64,000 nt of DNA. Origin: Pontibacter kalidii. GTDB taxonomy: Bacteria > Bacteroidota > Bacteroidia > Cytophagales > Hymenobacteraceae. Location of the stretch: positions 124,001-188,000 of the forward strand of contig NZ_CP111079.1 of assembly GCF_026278245.1 (NCBI RefSeq), in the 5' to 3' direction. The translations under genes were made by a program, and so were the position numbers. The first letter of the stretch is position 1; each line of letters starts with the position of its first letter. Shown piece after piece: positions 18,563 to 26,265 of this stretch. A model generated the notes under the pieces. That model was not told the origin of the DNA, did no database searches, and saw only the letters and a list, made by a program, of their open reading frames with translations.

Positions 18563-19093
18563 ATGAGCCGCTTCTTCGACACGATAGAATACCTGCAGCA
18601 CGGTAATGAGCGGCAGCGGGCGGCCTACCAGGTGCTGGTCAAGTATGAGGTAGTGGAGAAGCTGGCTGCTTTCGATCCGCTGCTGGCCGGTACAATTCCC
18701 ATCGGGGTAGATGTGGCGCAGAGCGACCTGGACATTATCTGCTATTGGAAATCCAGAACAGATTTTCGGCAAGCCCTGTTGCTACACTTTTCTGACTGTG
18801 CCGGGTTTCGGCTAAGGGAGCTACCCGTGAGGGGGCAGGAAAGTATAGTGGCAAACTTTCGGTTAGATGCTTTTGAAGTGGAGGTATTCGGGCAAAATGT
18901 ACCGTCCCGTGAACAGCATGCCTACAAACATATGCTGGTAGAGTACAAGCTGCTGCAAAAGTATGGTGAGTTGTTTAGAAAGGAGGTCGTGCGCCTAAAG
19001 CAGCAGGGCGTTAAGACAGAGCCCGCCTTTGCCCAACTGCTTAACCTGCCCGGCAACCCGTATGATGCCTTGCTGCAGCTGAAACCAGACTGA
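18563..19093 (+). CDS. DUF4269 family protein
   Basis: A 176-aa cytosolic protein. The stretch GTIPIGVDVAQSDLDIICYW resembles the GS...DxD core of nucleotidyltransferase folds, which agrees with my recollection of DUF4269. Later REQHAYKHMLVEYKLLQKYG and a conserved-looking C terminus (LLNLPGNPYDALLQL) follow. The substrate is unknown, and catalytic activity is inference from the SDLDI motif. It follows rsmG closely and converges with the YheT-type hydrolase, whose stop is 17 bp away. Confidence 0.75.
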   Translation: MSRFFDTIEYLQHGNERQRAAYQVLVKYEVVEKLAAFDPLLAGTIPIGVDVAQSDLDIICYWKSRTDFRQALLLHFSDCAGFRLRELPVRGQESIVANFRLDAFEVEVFGQNVPSREQHAYKHMLVEYKLLQKYGELFRKEVVRLKQQGVKTEPAFAQLLNLPGNPYDALLQLKPD

Positions 19094-19110
19094 TACAGCT
19101 GCCATTGCCC

Positions 19111-20067
19111 CTAAGCCTGCCCCGAAAGTATAAACCTCAGTGCCCGCTCTTCGGAGTAATAACGGTTTTTCCGGAAGTTCTCGGCAAAACCCACGTGGCC
19201 CCCTTCTTCGGGCATCTCCAGGTAAAAGTATGGGTTAGCCTCCGCCTCCTGCACTGGGTAGCACTCCTGTGACAAGAAGGGGTCGTTCTTGGCGTTCACG
19301 AGCAGCGTCGGCACCCTGATATCTTTGAGGAACTGCCTGGAACTGACGCGGGCATAGTACTCTTCCGCATTCTTGAACCCATGGATAGGGGCGGTGTAGC
19401 GGTCGTCGAACTCGGGAAAGCTCCAGAGCAGGCTGTAGTCTGTCAGGTCCAGGTCGTTGGGGTACATTTGCCGCTTTTGCTCTAGTTTCTCGCCTAGCGT
19501 GCGCAGGAAGCGCTGGGTGTATACTTTGGATATCTTCTGGGCCGATCCCTTCAGGTCTACGGGAGTGGAGAACACGGTGACGCGCTTTACCTGCTCTGGC
19601 ACTTGCTCCGGGGCCTCACCTAAGTATTTGAGCGTGATGTTGCCGCCGGCGCTGAATCCCACCAGGTACACGTTCTTATACTTGCCCGAGGCCAGGGCGT
19701 GCCGCAGCACAAAGTCCAGGTCGTCGGAGGCGCCGAGGTGGTAGGAGCGGAGCAGCTTGTTGGGCTCGCCGCTGCAGCTGCGGTAATTCCAGGCCAGGGC
19801 ATCCACACCCTCCGCGTTAAATGCCTTGACCATGCCCGTAATGTAGGGCCGGTGAGAATCGCCCTCCAGTCCGTGCGAGAGCACCAGCAGCGAATCGGCC
19901 CCAACCCTCGACCAGTCTACATCGATAAAGTCATCGTCAGGGGTTAGAAGGCGCTCACGCTCGTACTGCACGCCCTCCACCTGCCTGAACAAACCCGGGA
20001 TGATGGTTTGCAGATGCCCGTTGAAAAGATAAAAGGGCGCCCGGTGCTTCGATAATAGTAATGGCAT
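19111..20067 (-). CDS. Alpha/beta hydrolase, YheT family
   Basis: A 318-aa hydrolase. Visible motifs are FNGHLQTIIPGLFR, LSHGLEGDSHRPYI (oxyanion region), NYRSCSGEPN, the nucleophile elbow GFSAGGN (Ser139), an acid residue in NAKNDPF and the histidine in EEGGHVGF. YheT-like proteins are predicted esterases with unclear substrates. There is no signal peptide, so it acts in the cytosol. It is transcribed alone. Confidence 0.9.
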   Translation of the reverse strand: MPLLLSKHRAPFYLFNGHLQTIIPGLFRQVEGVQYERERLLTPDDDFIDVDWSRVGADSLLVLSHGLEGDSHRPYITGMVKAFNAEGVDALAWNYRSCSGEPNKLLRSYHLGASDDLDFVLRHALASGKYKNVYLVGFSAGGNITLKYLGEAPEQVPEQVKRVTVFSTPVDLKGSAQKISKVYTQRFLRTLGEKLEQKRQMYPNDLDLTDYSLLWSFPEFDDRYTAPIHGFKNAEEYYARVSSRQFLKDIRVPTLLVNAKNDPFLSQECYPVQEAEANPYFYLEMPEEGGHVGFAENFRKNRYYSEERALRFILSGQA

Positions 20068-20199
20068 AGGGGTAAAAAAACTTATACTTGACTATTTGTA
20101 AATACGATAAATCCGGGAAAAACGGCTGTACCTAGGATGTTATATATCAATATTTCGTTCTTTCCGTATAAACTGCTAAATACTAATAACTATACAACT

Positions 20200-20619
20200 A
20201 TGGAAATTACATCAAAGATAAAAACTATTGGGTTTGCGCTTGCCCTGGGTTCGTTTATGTTTGCCTGTAGCCAGGAGACGCAGAACGAGACCAACGCAGA
20301 AGTAAATGAGGCGCAGGCTGAAATGACCGAAGAAAACATGGAGGCACGGTCCTCTTACGACGACTTCGAGGCTTGGGTGAATACCAACACAGATCGTGCC
20401 GAGACGGTAACCGAGGATGAGTACCGCGAGATGCGCACAGAGTACAAACGCCGTGAGGCCGAGGTGGAGGCCGAGTCCTCTACCTGGGACGATGAGACCC
20501 GCCAGGCCTGGGAGAAAACCAAGGCCGATTGGAACGAGTTCGAGAACAAGGTGCAGCAGCGCTTGGGAGAGGTGGATGACATTGACGTAGATGTAGACGT
20601 AAAGCGCGACAACAACTAG
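20200..20619 (+). CDS. Acidic lipoprotein of unknown function
   Basis: The ATG at 20200 yields a short signal peptide ending in SFMFAC, so Cys24 is a likely lipidation site; the in-frame start at 20137 would bury it. The mature part of about 115 residues is strongly acidic and helical, ending in an Asp-rich tail (DDIDVDVDVKRDNN). It resembles small surface or periplasmic helical lipoproteins, but I cannot assign a family. A terminator follows directly. Confidence 0.65.
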   Translation: MEITSKIKTIGFALALGSFMFACSQETQNETNAEVNEAQAEMTEENMEARSSYDDFEAWVNTNTDRAETVTEDEYREMRTEYKRREAEVEAESSTWDDETRQAWEKTKADWNEFENKVQQRLGEVDDIDVDVDVKRDNN

Positions 20620-20640
20620 CCTCAGGCGGGTTTAAGAGAA

Positions 20641-20686
20641 GTATAAAATCCGCTGCGGGAGTTTTCCGCAGCGGATTTTTTTATAC
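20641..20686 (+). terminator. Terminator with AAGTATA-type flanks
   Basis: The stem ATCCGCTGCGG/CCGCAGCGGAT with a 7-nt loop is extended at its base by GTATAAA facing TTTATAC, so both arms carry the over-represented word. A T-run of seven follows the stem. Confidence 0.9.
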
Positions 20687-20935
20687 CCCAACGTCAACAG
20701 TATACTTTGATGCAACCGCCCTAACAGCCCTTGGTAGGATAACCGTGTCTAGTAAGGGAACTGGCGGTGCAGAAAGTATAAGGCCTGCCACCCGGCTCCG
20801 CCTCGCGGCGCCGGGTGGCAGGCCTGAAAACTGCTTCAAGTGTCATGCAGTTTCGATGGTAAGGGTAGGACCAAACCGCTGAATTTGTTATATTTGTGAC
20901 TGAGAACCGCACTAAAATATTTTTGAGTGGGGTGT
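20687..20935. other. Spacer with an orphan GC-rich hairpin
   Basis: A perfect 15-bp stem, AGGCCTGCCACCCGG with its complement, spans 20781-20825 around a 15-nt GC-rich loop. There is no T-run and no gene on either side that needs a terminator there. The 14-mer CCGGGTGGCAGGCC recurs inside the 3' end of lgt near 29573. The rest of the spacer shows nothing. Confidence 0.6.
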
Positions 20936-20967
20936 TTTGGAAATTAATGCCAAAGGGTTTACCTTTG
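20936..20967 (+). promoter_or_regulatory. Promoter of rpsT
   Basis: TTTG (20936-20939) and TACCTTTG (20960-20967) are 20 nt apart, a full consensus match. The expected start site gives a leader of about 40 nt. Confidence 0.7.
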
Positions 20968-21015
20968 CAAACTCATTAGGAAAAGCATCAGACAGAAATA
21001 ATATATTAGAATAAC

Positions 21016-21273
21016 ATGGCTAACCATAAGTCGGCATTAAAGAGAATCAGAGCGAACAACGCTAAACGTCTTCGTAACAGATACCAGGCGAAAACTACTC
21101 GTACTTTCATCAAGAAGCTGAGAAACACAACTGACAAGGCCGAGGCGCAGGAACTGTACAAGACAGTTTCTTCTATGCTTGACCGTCTGGCTAAGAAAAA
21201 CATCATCCACAAAAACAAGGCAGCGAACAACAAGTCTAAACTGGCTAAGTTCGTTAACAGCATCGCTGCTTAA
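21016..21273 (+). CDS. rpsT: 30S ribosomal protein S20
   Basis: S20 binds 16S rRNA early in 30S assembly. The 85-aa basic protein begins MANHKSALKRIRANNAKRLR and contains ANNKSKLAKFVN, both standard for S20. It is monocistronic with a consensus promoter and a strong terminator. The coding sequence lacks the AAGTAT word, in line with other highly expressed genes here. Confidence 0.97.
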   Translation: MANHKSALKRIRANNAKRLRNRYQAKTTRTFIKKLRNTTDKAEAQELYKTVSSMLDRLAKKNIIHKNKAANNKSKLAKFVNSIAA

Positions 21274-21296
21274 TTTTTGACGGAACCATACTTTGC

Positions 21297-21327
21297 AAAA
21301 GCCCTGCACATCCCGTGCAGGGCTTTT
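21297..21327 (+). terminator. Terminator after rpsT
   Basis: AAAAGCCCTGCAC pairs perfectly with GTGCAGGGCTTTT around a 5-nt loop. Confidence 0.9.
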
Positions 21328-21490
21328 GTGTTTGTGGCTGCCCCACTTGAGTAAGGCTTTGCCATTGACAGGTGAAGTATGATAGGATGGCTTTGATTAG
21401 AACTTACTGCCCCTGGCAAGAATGCAGAAAAGCCGCCCTCGCAAGTATAAACCTATGGAAGTCGCGCGCCTGCCTTATATTTTATAATCT

Positions 21491-21613
21491 AAGTTGCAAT
21501 TTATCCACCCCAATCCCTCCAAGGAGGGGAATCAAATTACACTTGTCGGGATTTCCCTCCTCGGAGGGGTGGGGGTGGGTTGACACATGCAAGAGACTAA
21601 TTAATCGCAACTT
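21491..21613. repeat. Long inverted-repeat element (copy 1)
   Basis: The outer ends AAGTTGCAAT (21491-21500) and ATCGCAACTT (21604-21613) are inverted with 9 of 10 matches. Inside, CCACCCCAATCCCTCCAAGG faces CCCTCCTCGGAGGGGTGGGG. The same architecture occurs at 28164-28289. It has no coding capacity and lies between rpsT and pyk. The rest of this 440-bp spacer holds only terminators and AAGTAT words. Confidence 0.8.
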
Positions 21614-21662
21614 GAGTTTTATACTTTAGCAACTGCCGCGCAAGTATAAGCCAGCCACAAAA

Positions 21663-21698
21663 AAAAAGCGCCCGGGGCCGAAGCACCGGGCGCTTTTT
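21663..21698 (-). terminator. Terminator after pyk
   Basis: AAAAAGCGCCCGG pairs with CCGGGCGCTTTTT around a 10-nt loop; T-runs in both directions suit the convergent setting. Confidence 0.85.
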
Positions 21699-21717
21699 AT
21701 ATTGCTAAGTATAGCTG

Positions 21718-23145
21718 TTAGGCGATGCTTAGCTTGATCATGTTGGTGCGCTTCTGCTCGTTGATCGGCATGCTGGCCGTGTTGATGAACACATCGCCCT
21801 TCTGGATGTGCCCCTCTTTCAGCAGCGTTTCCTTGATGTCGGCAATCGTGTTGTCGGTAGAATCGAACTTGTCGTAGTAGAAGCCACGTACGCCCCATAC
21901 CAGGTTCAGGGTGTTCAGCAGGCGGTGGTTCTCCGTAAAGACAAAGATGTGCGCCTGCGGACGGTACTTGGCCAGCTGAAACGCCGTGTAGCCGGACTTG
22001 GTCATGCCGATGATGGCTTTGGCGTTGGTGTCGCGGGCCAGGTTGCAGGCGTTGGCTACCAGGATGTCGCTGAGGAATGTTTCAGAGTTCGGGTTTGGCG
22101 AGTATACCTTATGGAATCCCTCCTGGTGCTCCTCCACCGTGCGGATGGTGAGCACCATGCTCTCGATCGTCTCGATCGGGTAGGCTCCTACGGCTGTCTC
22201 TGCGCTCAGCATCAGGCAGTGCGCGCCGTCAATCACGGCGTTGGCTACGTCGTTTGTCTCCGCGCGGGTAGGGCGTGGGTTCACGATCATGCTTTCCATC
22301 ATCTGCGTGGCCACAATCACGGGCTTGGCGGCCACGTTGCACTTGTCGATCAGCATTTTCTGGATCATTGGCACTTTCTCCATGCCCACTTCCACGCCCA
22401 GGTCGCCGCGCGCCACCATGATGGCGTCTGTGGCGGCAATGATCTCGTCGATATTCTCGATGGCCTCCGGCTTCTCGATCTTCGCGATCACGCGGGTGTC
22501 CTTGCCACGTTCCTGTATAATGCGCTTGATCTCGTGGATATCCTCCACCTTACGCACAAAAGAAAGGGCCACCCACTCCACATCGTTATCCAGGCCGAAG
22601 TGCAGGTCTTTAATGTCTTTCTCCGTCAGGGATGGGGCCGATACCCGCGTGTTGGGCAGGTTGATGCCTTTGCGTGGCTTTACGATGCCGCCATACTTTA
22701 CCTTCGCTTCAACCTCGCTCTTTTTATCGGTCTTGGTGACGATCACCTCCAGCTTGCCGTCATCCAGCAGTATGGAGTCGCCGGGGTTTACGTCTCTTGC
22801 CAGTTCGGTGTAGTTGGTGGCCAGCTGCTCCGAAGTGCTCAGGGAGCCGTCGCACATGATCTTGATGAACTGGCCTTCGCGTATCTCTACGCCGCCGTTC
22901 TCTACGTCGCCTACCCTGATCTTTGGTCCCTGCAAGTCCTGCACCAGGCAGATGTTGGTTTTATGCTGGCGGTTGATCTCGCGCACACGGTCTATCACCT
23001 TCTGGTGCGCCTCATAGGCGCCGTGCGAGAAGTTGAGGCGAAATGCATTCACACCCGTTTGTACAAGCGCCAGCAGGCGCTCAGACGAATCACTGGCTGG
23101 CCCTACAGTGGCCAGAACTTTGGTCTTATTAAATGTAACTTCCAT
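21718..23145 (-). CDS. pyk: Pyruvate kinase
   Basis: Pyruvate kinase converts PEP and ADP to pyruvate and ATP, the last step of glycolysis. The 475-aa sequence starts with KTKVLATVGPASDSSERLL, has AFRLNFSHG, the signature IAKIEKPEAIENIDEI with catalytic Lys, the metal and substrate loop ARGDLGVEVG, and ATQMMESMI. The C-terminal allosteric-type domain is complete. It follows the IPExxxVDY-type gene by 2 bp, so the pair is probably cotranscribed. Confidence 0.97.
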   Translation of the reverse strand: MEVTFNKTKVLATVGPASDSSERLLALVQTGVNAFRLNFSHGAYEAHQKVIDRVREINRQHKTNICLVQDLQGPKIRVGDVENGGVEIREGQFIKIMCDGSLSTSEQLATNYTELARDVNPGDSILLDDGKLEVIVTKTDKKSEVEAKVKYGGIVKPRKGINLPNTRVSAPSLTEKDIKDLHFGLDNDVEWVALSFVRKVEDIHEIKRIIQERGKDTRVIAKIEKPEAIENIDEIIAATDAIMVARGDLGVEVGMEKVPMIQKMLIDKCNVAAKPVIVATQMMESMIVNPRPTRAETNDVANAVIDGAHCLMLSAETAVGAYPIETIESMVLTIRTVEEHQEGFHKVYSPNPNSETFLSDILVANACNLARDTNAKAIIGMTKSGYTAFQLAKYRPQAHIFVFTENHRLLNTLNLVWGVRGFYYDKFDSTDNTIADIKETLLKEGHIQKGDVFINTASMPINEQKRTNMIKLSIA

Positions 23146-23147
23146 AC

Positions 23148-23576
23148 TTAGAAAATCAGGTTCTCTTTAAATTTTAAAGTGAGCGGGTCAAACTTTTTCA
23201 CATACTGTACCAGCGGAGCCCGCAGCAGTTTCCTGGTAAGCTCTTGTGGGTGCAGCTGCTGCATGGCCCCGGTTATTTGCAGCACATAATCATACTCTTT
23301 AATGTCTGGCAGTAAAAATGGTTTCTTCAGGGTGGAGCTGCCAAGCGCCCTGTTGCGGAAAAGCCGCACCTCACTATGCTCTGTGATACACTGGTAGTTA
23401 GCGATCAGCAGGCGCTCCTTCCCCAGCAGGTCGTAACACAGGTCCTTTTGCTTTTTCAGGCGTAGATCCAGCAGCCGGTTAAGCGACCAGGCTAACTTAT
23501 AGTCTTTTACTGACGTAACCAAGCCGTATAAGTCAAAGCTATAGTCATACTCTATATGCAGGCGGTGCGTTTTCAT
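23148..23576 (-). CDS. IPExxxVDY family protein (divergent motif)
   Basis: A 142-aa protein of a Bacteroidota family defined by position and a short motif. Here the motif reads LPDIKEYDYVL, so three motif positions differ from IPExxxVDY. The N terminus (MKTHRLHIEYDYSFDLYGLV) and the YDYVLQITGAMQ region support the call. Genes of this family typically sit between pyk and acpP-fabF-rnc, as here, and that context is half of the evidence. The function is unknown. Confidence 0.8.
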   Translation of the reverse strand: MKTHRLHIEYDYSFDLYGLVTSVKDYKLAWSLNRLLDLRLKKQKDLCYDLLGKERLLIANYQCITEHSEVRLFRNRALGSSTLKKPFLLPDIKEYDYVLQITGAMQQLHPQELTRKLLRAPLVQYVKKFDPLTLKFKENLIF

Positions 23577-23670
23577 GCATTCTGATCGAAACGCTAAAAT
23601 AAGAACCTCTGCCTGTAAAAGGGAGCGTAAGGTATAAAACTTTTGTTACGCTGCGAATAGAGTAATTTTT

Positions 23671-23702
23671 TTTGACATTGTCTGTTAAAAGCTATTTCTT
23701 TG
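23671..23702 (+). promoter_or_regulatory. Putative promoter of acpP
   Basis: TTTG (23671-23674) is followed 18 nt later by TATTTCTTTG, an imperfect -7 box. The acpP ATG is about 30 nt downstream. Confidence 0.45.
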
Positions 23703-23730
23703 CACAGTGTTTTAATTAACTATAAGAAAA

Positions 23731-23967
23731 ATGTCAGAAATCGCAGAAAAAGTAAAAGCTATCATCATCGATAAGCTTGGTGTTGAAGAGTCAGAGGTTA
23801 CTCCGGAGGCTAGCTTCACTAACGACCTTGGCGCCGACTCATTGGATACAGTTGAGCTTATCATGGAATTCGAGAAAGAATTCAACGTATCTATCCCAGA
23901 TGATCAGGCTGAGAACATCGCTACTGTAGGTCAGGCTGTAAGCTACCTGGAAGAGCACGCGAAGTAA
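23731..23967 (+). CDS. acpP: Acyl carrier protein
   Basis: ACP carries growing fatty acyl chains on a phosphopantetheine arm. The 78-aa acidic protein has the attachment motif [10 protein letters not shown] with Ser37. It heads an acpP-fabF-rnc cluster on the plus strand, the standard order in the phylum, with 56 bp to fabF. Confidence 0.97.
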   Translation: MSEIAEKVKAIIIDKLGVEESEVTPEASFTNDLGADSLDTVELIMEFEKEFNVSIPDDQAENIATVGQAVSYLEEHAK

Positions 23968-24023
23968 TATACCTCCCCTTAGTTATTAAGAATTTCTACT
24001 ATCTATCCCTCTACTAACAGCTT

Positions 24024-25277
24024 ATGGAGCTTAAGAGAGTCGTAGTTACTGGGCTAGGCGCACTCACGCCACTTGGGAATACCGTTACGGAGTATTGGAA
24101 CGGTCTGATCAATGGTGTGAGTGGCGCTGCACCTATCACACGCTTTGATGCGAGTAAGTTTAAGACCCAATTTGCCTGTGAGGTAAAAGGATACGACCCG
24201 GAAACTTATTTCGACCGGAAAGAGGCCCGCAAAATGGACCTGTTTTCTCAGTTTGCCATGGTGGCGGCCGATCAGGCCGTGGCTGACGCAAACCTGACTG
24301 AGGGTAGCTATGATCCGGAGCGCGTGGGGGTGATATGGGGCTCCGGCATCGGGGGCTTGCGCACCTTCCAGGAGGAATGTGTGAACTTTGCCAACGGTGA
24401 CGGCACGCCGCGCTTCAACCCATTCTTCATTCCGAAGATGATCGCCGACATCAGTGCCGGCCACATTTCCATTAAACACGGCTTCCGCGGCCCTAACTTC
24501 GTTACCGTTTCTGCCTGCGCCTCCGCCACCAACGCCATCATCGACTCGTTCAACTATATCCGCTTGGGTATGGCCGACGCGATCGTGACGGGTGGTTCTG
24601 AGGCTGCCGTAACAGAGGCTGGTATCGGTGGTTTTAACGCCCTGAAAGCCCTTTCTGAGCGTAACGACTCACCGGAGACCGCATCGCGCCCGTTTGACAA
24701 AGACCGTGATGGCTTTGTGCTGGGCGAGGGTGCCGGTGCCCTGATTCTGGAGGAGTACGAGCACGCCAAAGCGCGTGGCGCAAAAATTTACGCCGAGATC
24801 ATAGGCGGTGGCATGTCTGCCGACGCCTACCACATCACGGCTCCCCACCCGGAAGGCCTGGGCGCACTCAACGTGATGAAAAACGTGCTGCGCGATGCCA
24901 ATATCAAGCCGGAGGAAGTTGGCTACATCAACGTACACGGCACATCCACTCCACTTGGCGACATCAGCGAGGTGAAGGCGATTGAGACGGTATTCGGCGA
25001 CCACGCCTATAACCTGAACATCAGTTCCACCAAGTCCATGACGGGCCACCTGCTGGGTGCCGCCGGTGCCATTGAGGCCATCGCCTCTATCATGGCTGTT
25101 CGTAATAACATCGTGCCGCCGACCATTAACCACTTCACCGATGACGAGAGCTTCGACAGCCGCCTGAACTTCACGTTCAACAAGGCGCAGGAGCGTGAGG
25201 TGAAAGTGGCCATGAGCAATACGTTTGGTTTCGGTGGACACAATACCTCTGTTATATTCCGTCAATACATCGATTAG
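24024..25277 (+). CDS. fabF: 3-oxoacyl-[acyl-carrier-protein] synthase II
   Basis: FabF elongates acyl-ACP by condensation with malonyl-ACP. The 417-aa thiolase-fold protein shows the Cys-His-His triad: Cys165 in VSACASATN, His305 in VHGTSTPLGD and His342 in KSMTGHLLGAAG. The C-terminal NTFGFGGHN is also standard. The stop codon overlaps the GTG start of rnc by one base (TAGTG), which suggests translational coupling. Confidence 0.98.
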   Translation: MELKRVVVTGLGALTPLGNTVTEYWNGLINGVSGAAPITRFDASKFKTQFACEVKGYDPETYFDRKEARKMDLFSQFAMVAADQAVADANLTEGSYDPERVGVIWGSGIGGLRTFQEECVNFANGDGTPRFNPFFIPKMIADISAGHISIKHGFRGPNFVTVSACASATNAIIDSFNYIRLGMADAIVTGGSEAAVTEAGIGGFNALKALSERNDSPETASRPFDKDRDGFVLGEGAGALILEEYEHAKARGAKIYAEIIGGGMSADAYHITAPHPEGLGALNVMKNVLRDANIKPEEVGYINVHGTSTPLGDISEVKAIETVFGDHAYNLNISSTKSMTGHLLGAAGAIEAIASIMAVRNNIVPPTINHFTDDESFDSRLNFTFNKAQEREVKVAMSNTFGFGGHNTSVIFRQYID

Positions 25278-26017
25278 TGTTTGGGCCATTTAAACCAGTT
25301 CGGCGCGCTTACCACAGGTTATTTAATAAGGATAAAGCATTAGTACGCTCGCTCGCTGGTATTATTGGCAGTACACCTGATAACCTGCGGCTGTATAAGC
25401 TCGCCCTTACCCATACGTCCTTCGCCCGCCAGAACTCTGCCGGCAAGCATGAAACCAACGAGCGCCTGGAGTTTCTGGGCGATGCGGTGCTGGGTGCTGT
25501 GGTGGCTGAACTGCTGTTCAAGAAGTTCCCGTACGAAGACGAGGGCTTCCTGACGGAGATCCGCTCGCGCATCGTAAACCGGGAGTCGCTCAACCACATT
25601 GCCCTGAAGATCGGGTTGAACCTGCTGGTGAAGGTAGACAGCTCCAGCCACAGCATGCGCCACAAGTCGGTGAACGGCAATGCGCTGGAGGCACTGGTCG
25701 GGGCCATTTACCTGGACAAAGGCTATAACACTACCCGCCAATTTATACTTGCCAAGCTGGTAAAGCCGCACGTAGACCTGCACCAGTTGGTGAACACCAC
25801 GGCTAATTTTAAGAGCAAGCTGATTGAGTGGGCGCAGAGCCAAAACCTCGAGATCCGTTTCGACATCATCAAACGCAAGCAGCAAGGCAACACCACCGAG
25901 TTTACCTCCGAAGTGTACATCGACGAAAAACCGATTGCCATTGGCGTAGGCCTCTCCAAGAAAAAAGCCGACCAGGCCGCTGCCGAGAAAGGCCTGGATT
26001 TTCTGAATATCACTTAA
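25277..26017 (+). CDS. rnc: Ribonuclease III
   Basis: RNase III cleaves double-stranded RNA in rRNA processing and regulation. The GTG at 25277 gives 246 aa. The catalytic signature NERLEFLGDAVLG is at 61-73 and a second acidic motif NALEALVGAIYLDKGY follows. A double-stranded RNA-binding domain covers about 175-246, ending in KKKADQAAAEKGLDFL. It is the last gene of the acpP-fabF-rnc cluster. The many long hairpins in this genome would be possible substrates, which is inference. Confidence 0.96.
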   Translation: MFGPFKPVRRAYHRLFNKDKALVRSLAGIIGSTPDNLRLYKLALTHTSFARQNSAGKHETNERLEFLGDAVLGAVVAELLFKKFPYEDEGFLTEIRSRIVNRESLNHIALKIGLNLLVKVDSSSHSMRHKSVNGNALEALVGAIYLDKGYNTTRQFILAKLVKPHVDLHQLVNTTANFKSKLIEWAQSQNLEIRFDIIKRKQQGNTTEFTSEVYIDEKPIAIGVGLSKKKADQAAAEKGLDFLNIT

Positions 26018-26104
26018 ACTTGCTTGTTGAATGGTGAACTAAGGGCTGGGAAGTATACTTCGCAGCCTTTCTGGTTTATACCTGCGGCTGCAACAGGGGC
26101 ACGG

Positions 26105-26154
26105 AAGTATAAAAAGCCGGTGGAGCCTTGGGGCTGCGCCGGCTTTTTATACTT
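26105..26154 (+). terminator. Terminator built on an inverted AAGTATA pair
   Basis: AAGTATAAAAAGCCGG (26105-26120) faces CCGGCTTTTTATACTT (26139-26154), fully complementary over 16 nt. The over-represented word forms the base of the stem in both orientations and also supplies the end of the T-run. A palindromic AAGTATACTT lies upstream near 26050. Confidence 0.9.
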
Positions 26155-26265
26155 ATACAAACAAGCCCGTCACAGCAATCCTCCCCTAATAAATTAGCCG
26201 CCCTGCACTGGAACAATTGCCCTTAAGGTTTAACTTGCTCCCGTATACATGCGTTATAAACACCT

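Noticed and set aside
21808..23151. Long plus-strand open frame (447 codons) opposite pyk
   Set aside because: It mirrors the pyk reading frame, has no domain-like pattern and an unusual His/Val-rich composition. Similar long frames opposite purL (1079-2053) and the hexosaminidase gene (41816-43189) are rejected for the same reason.
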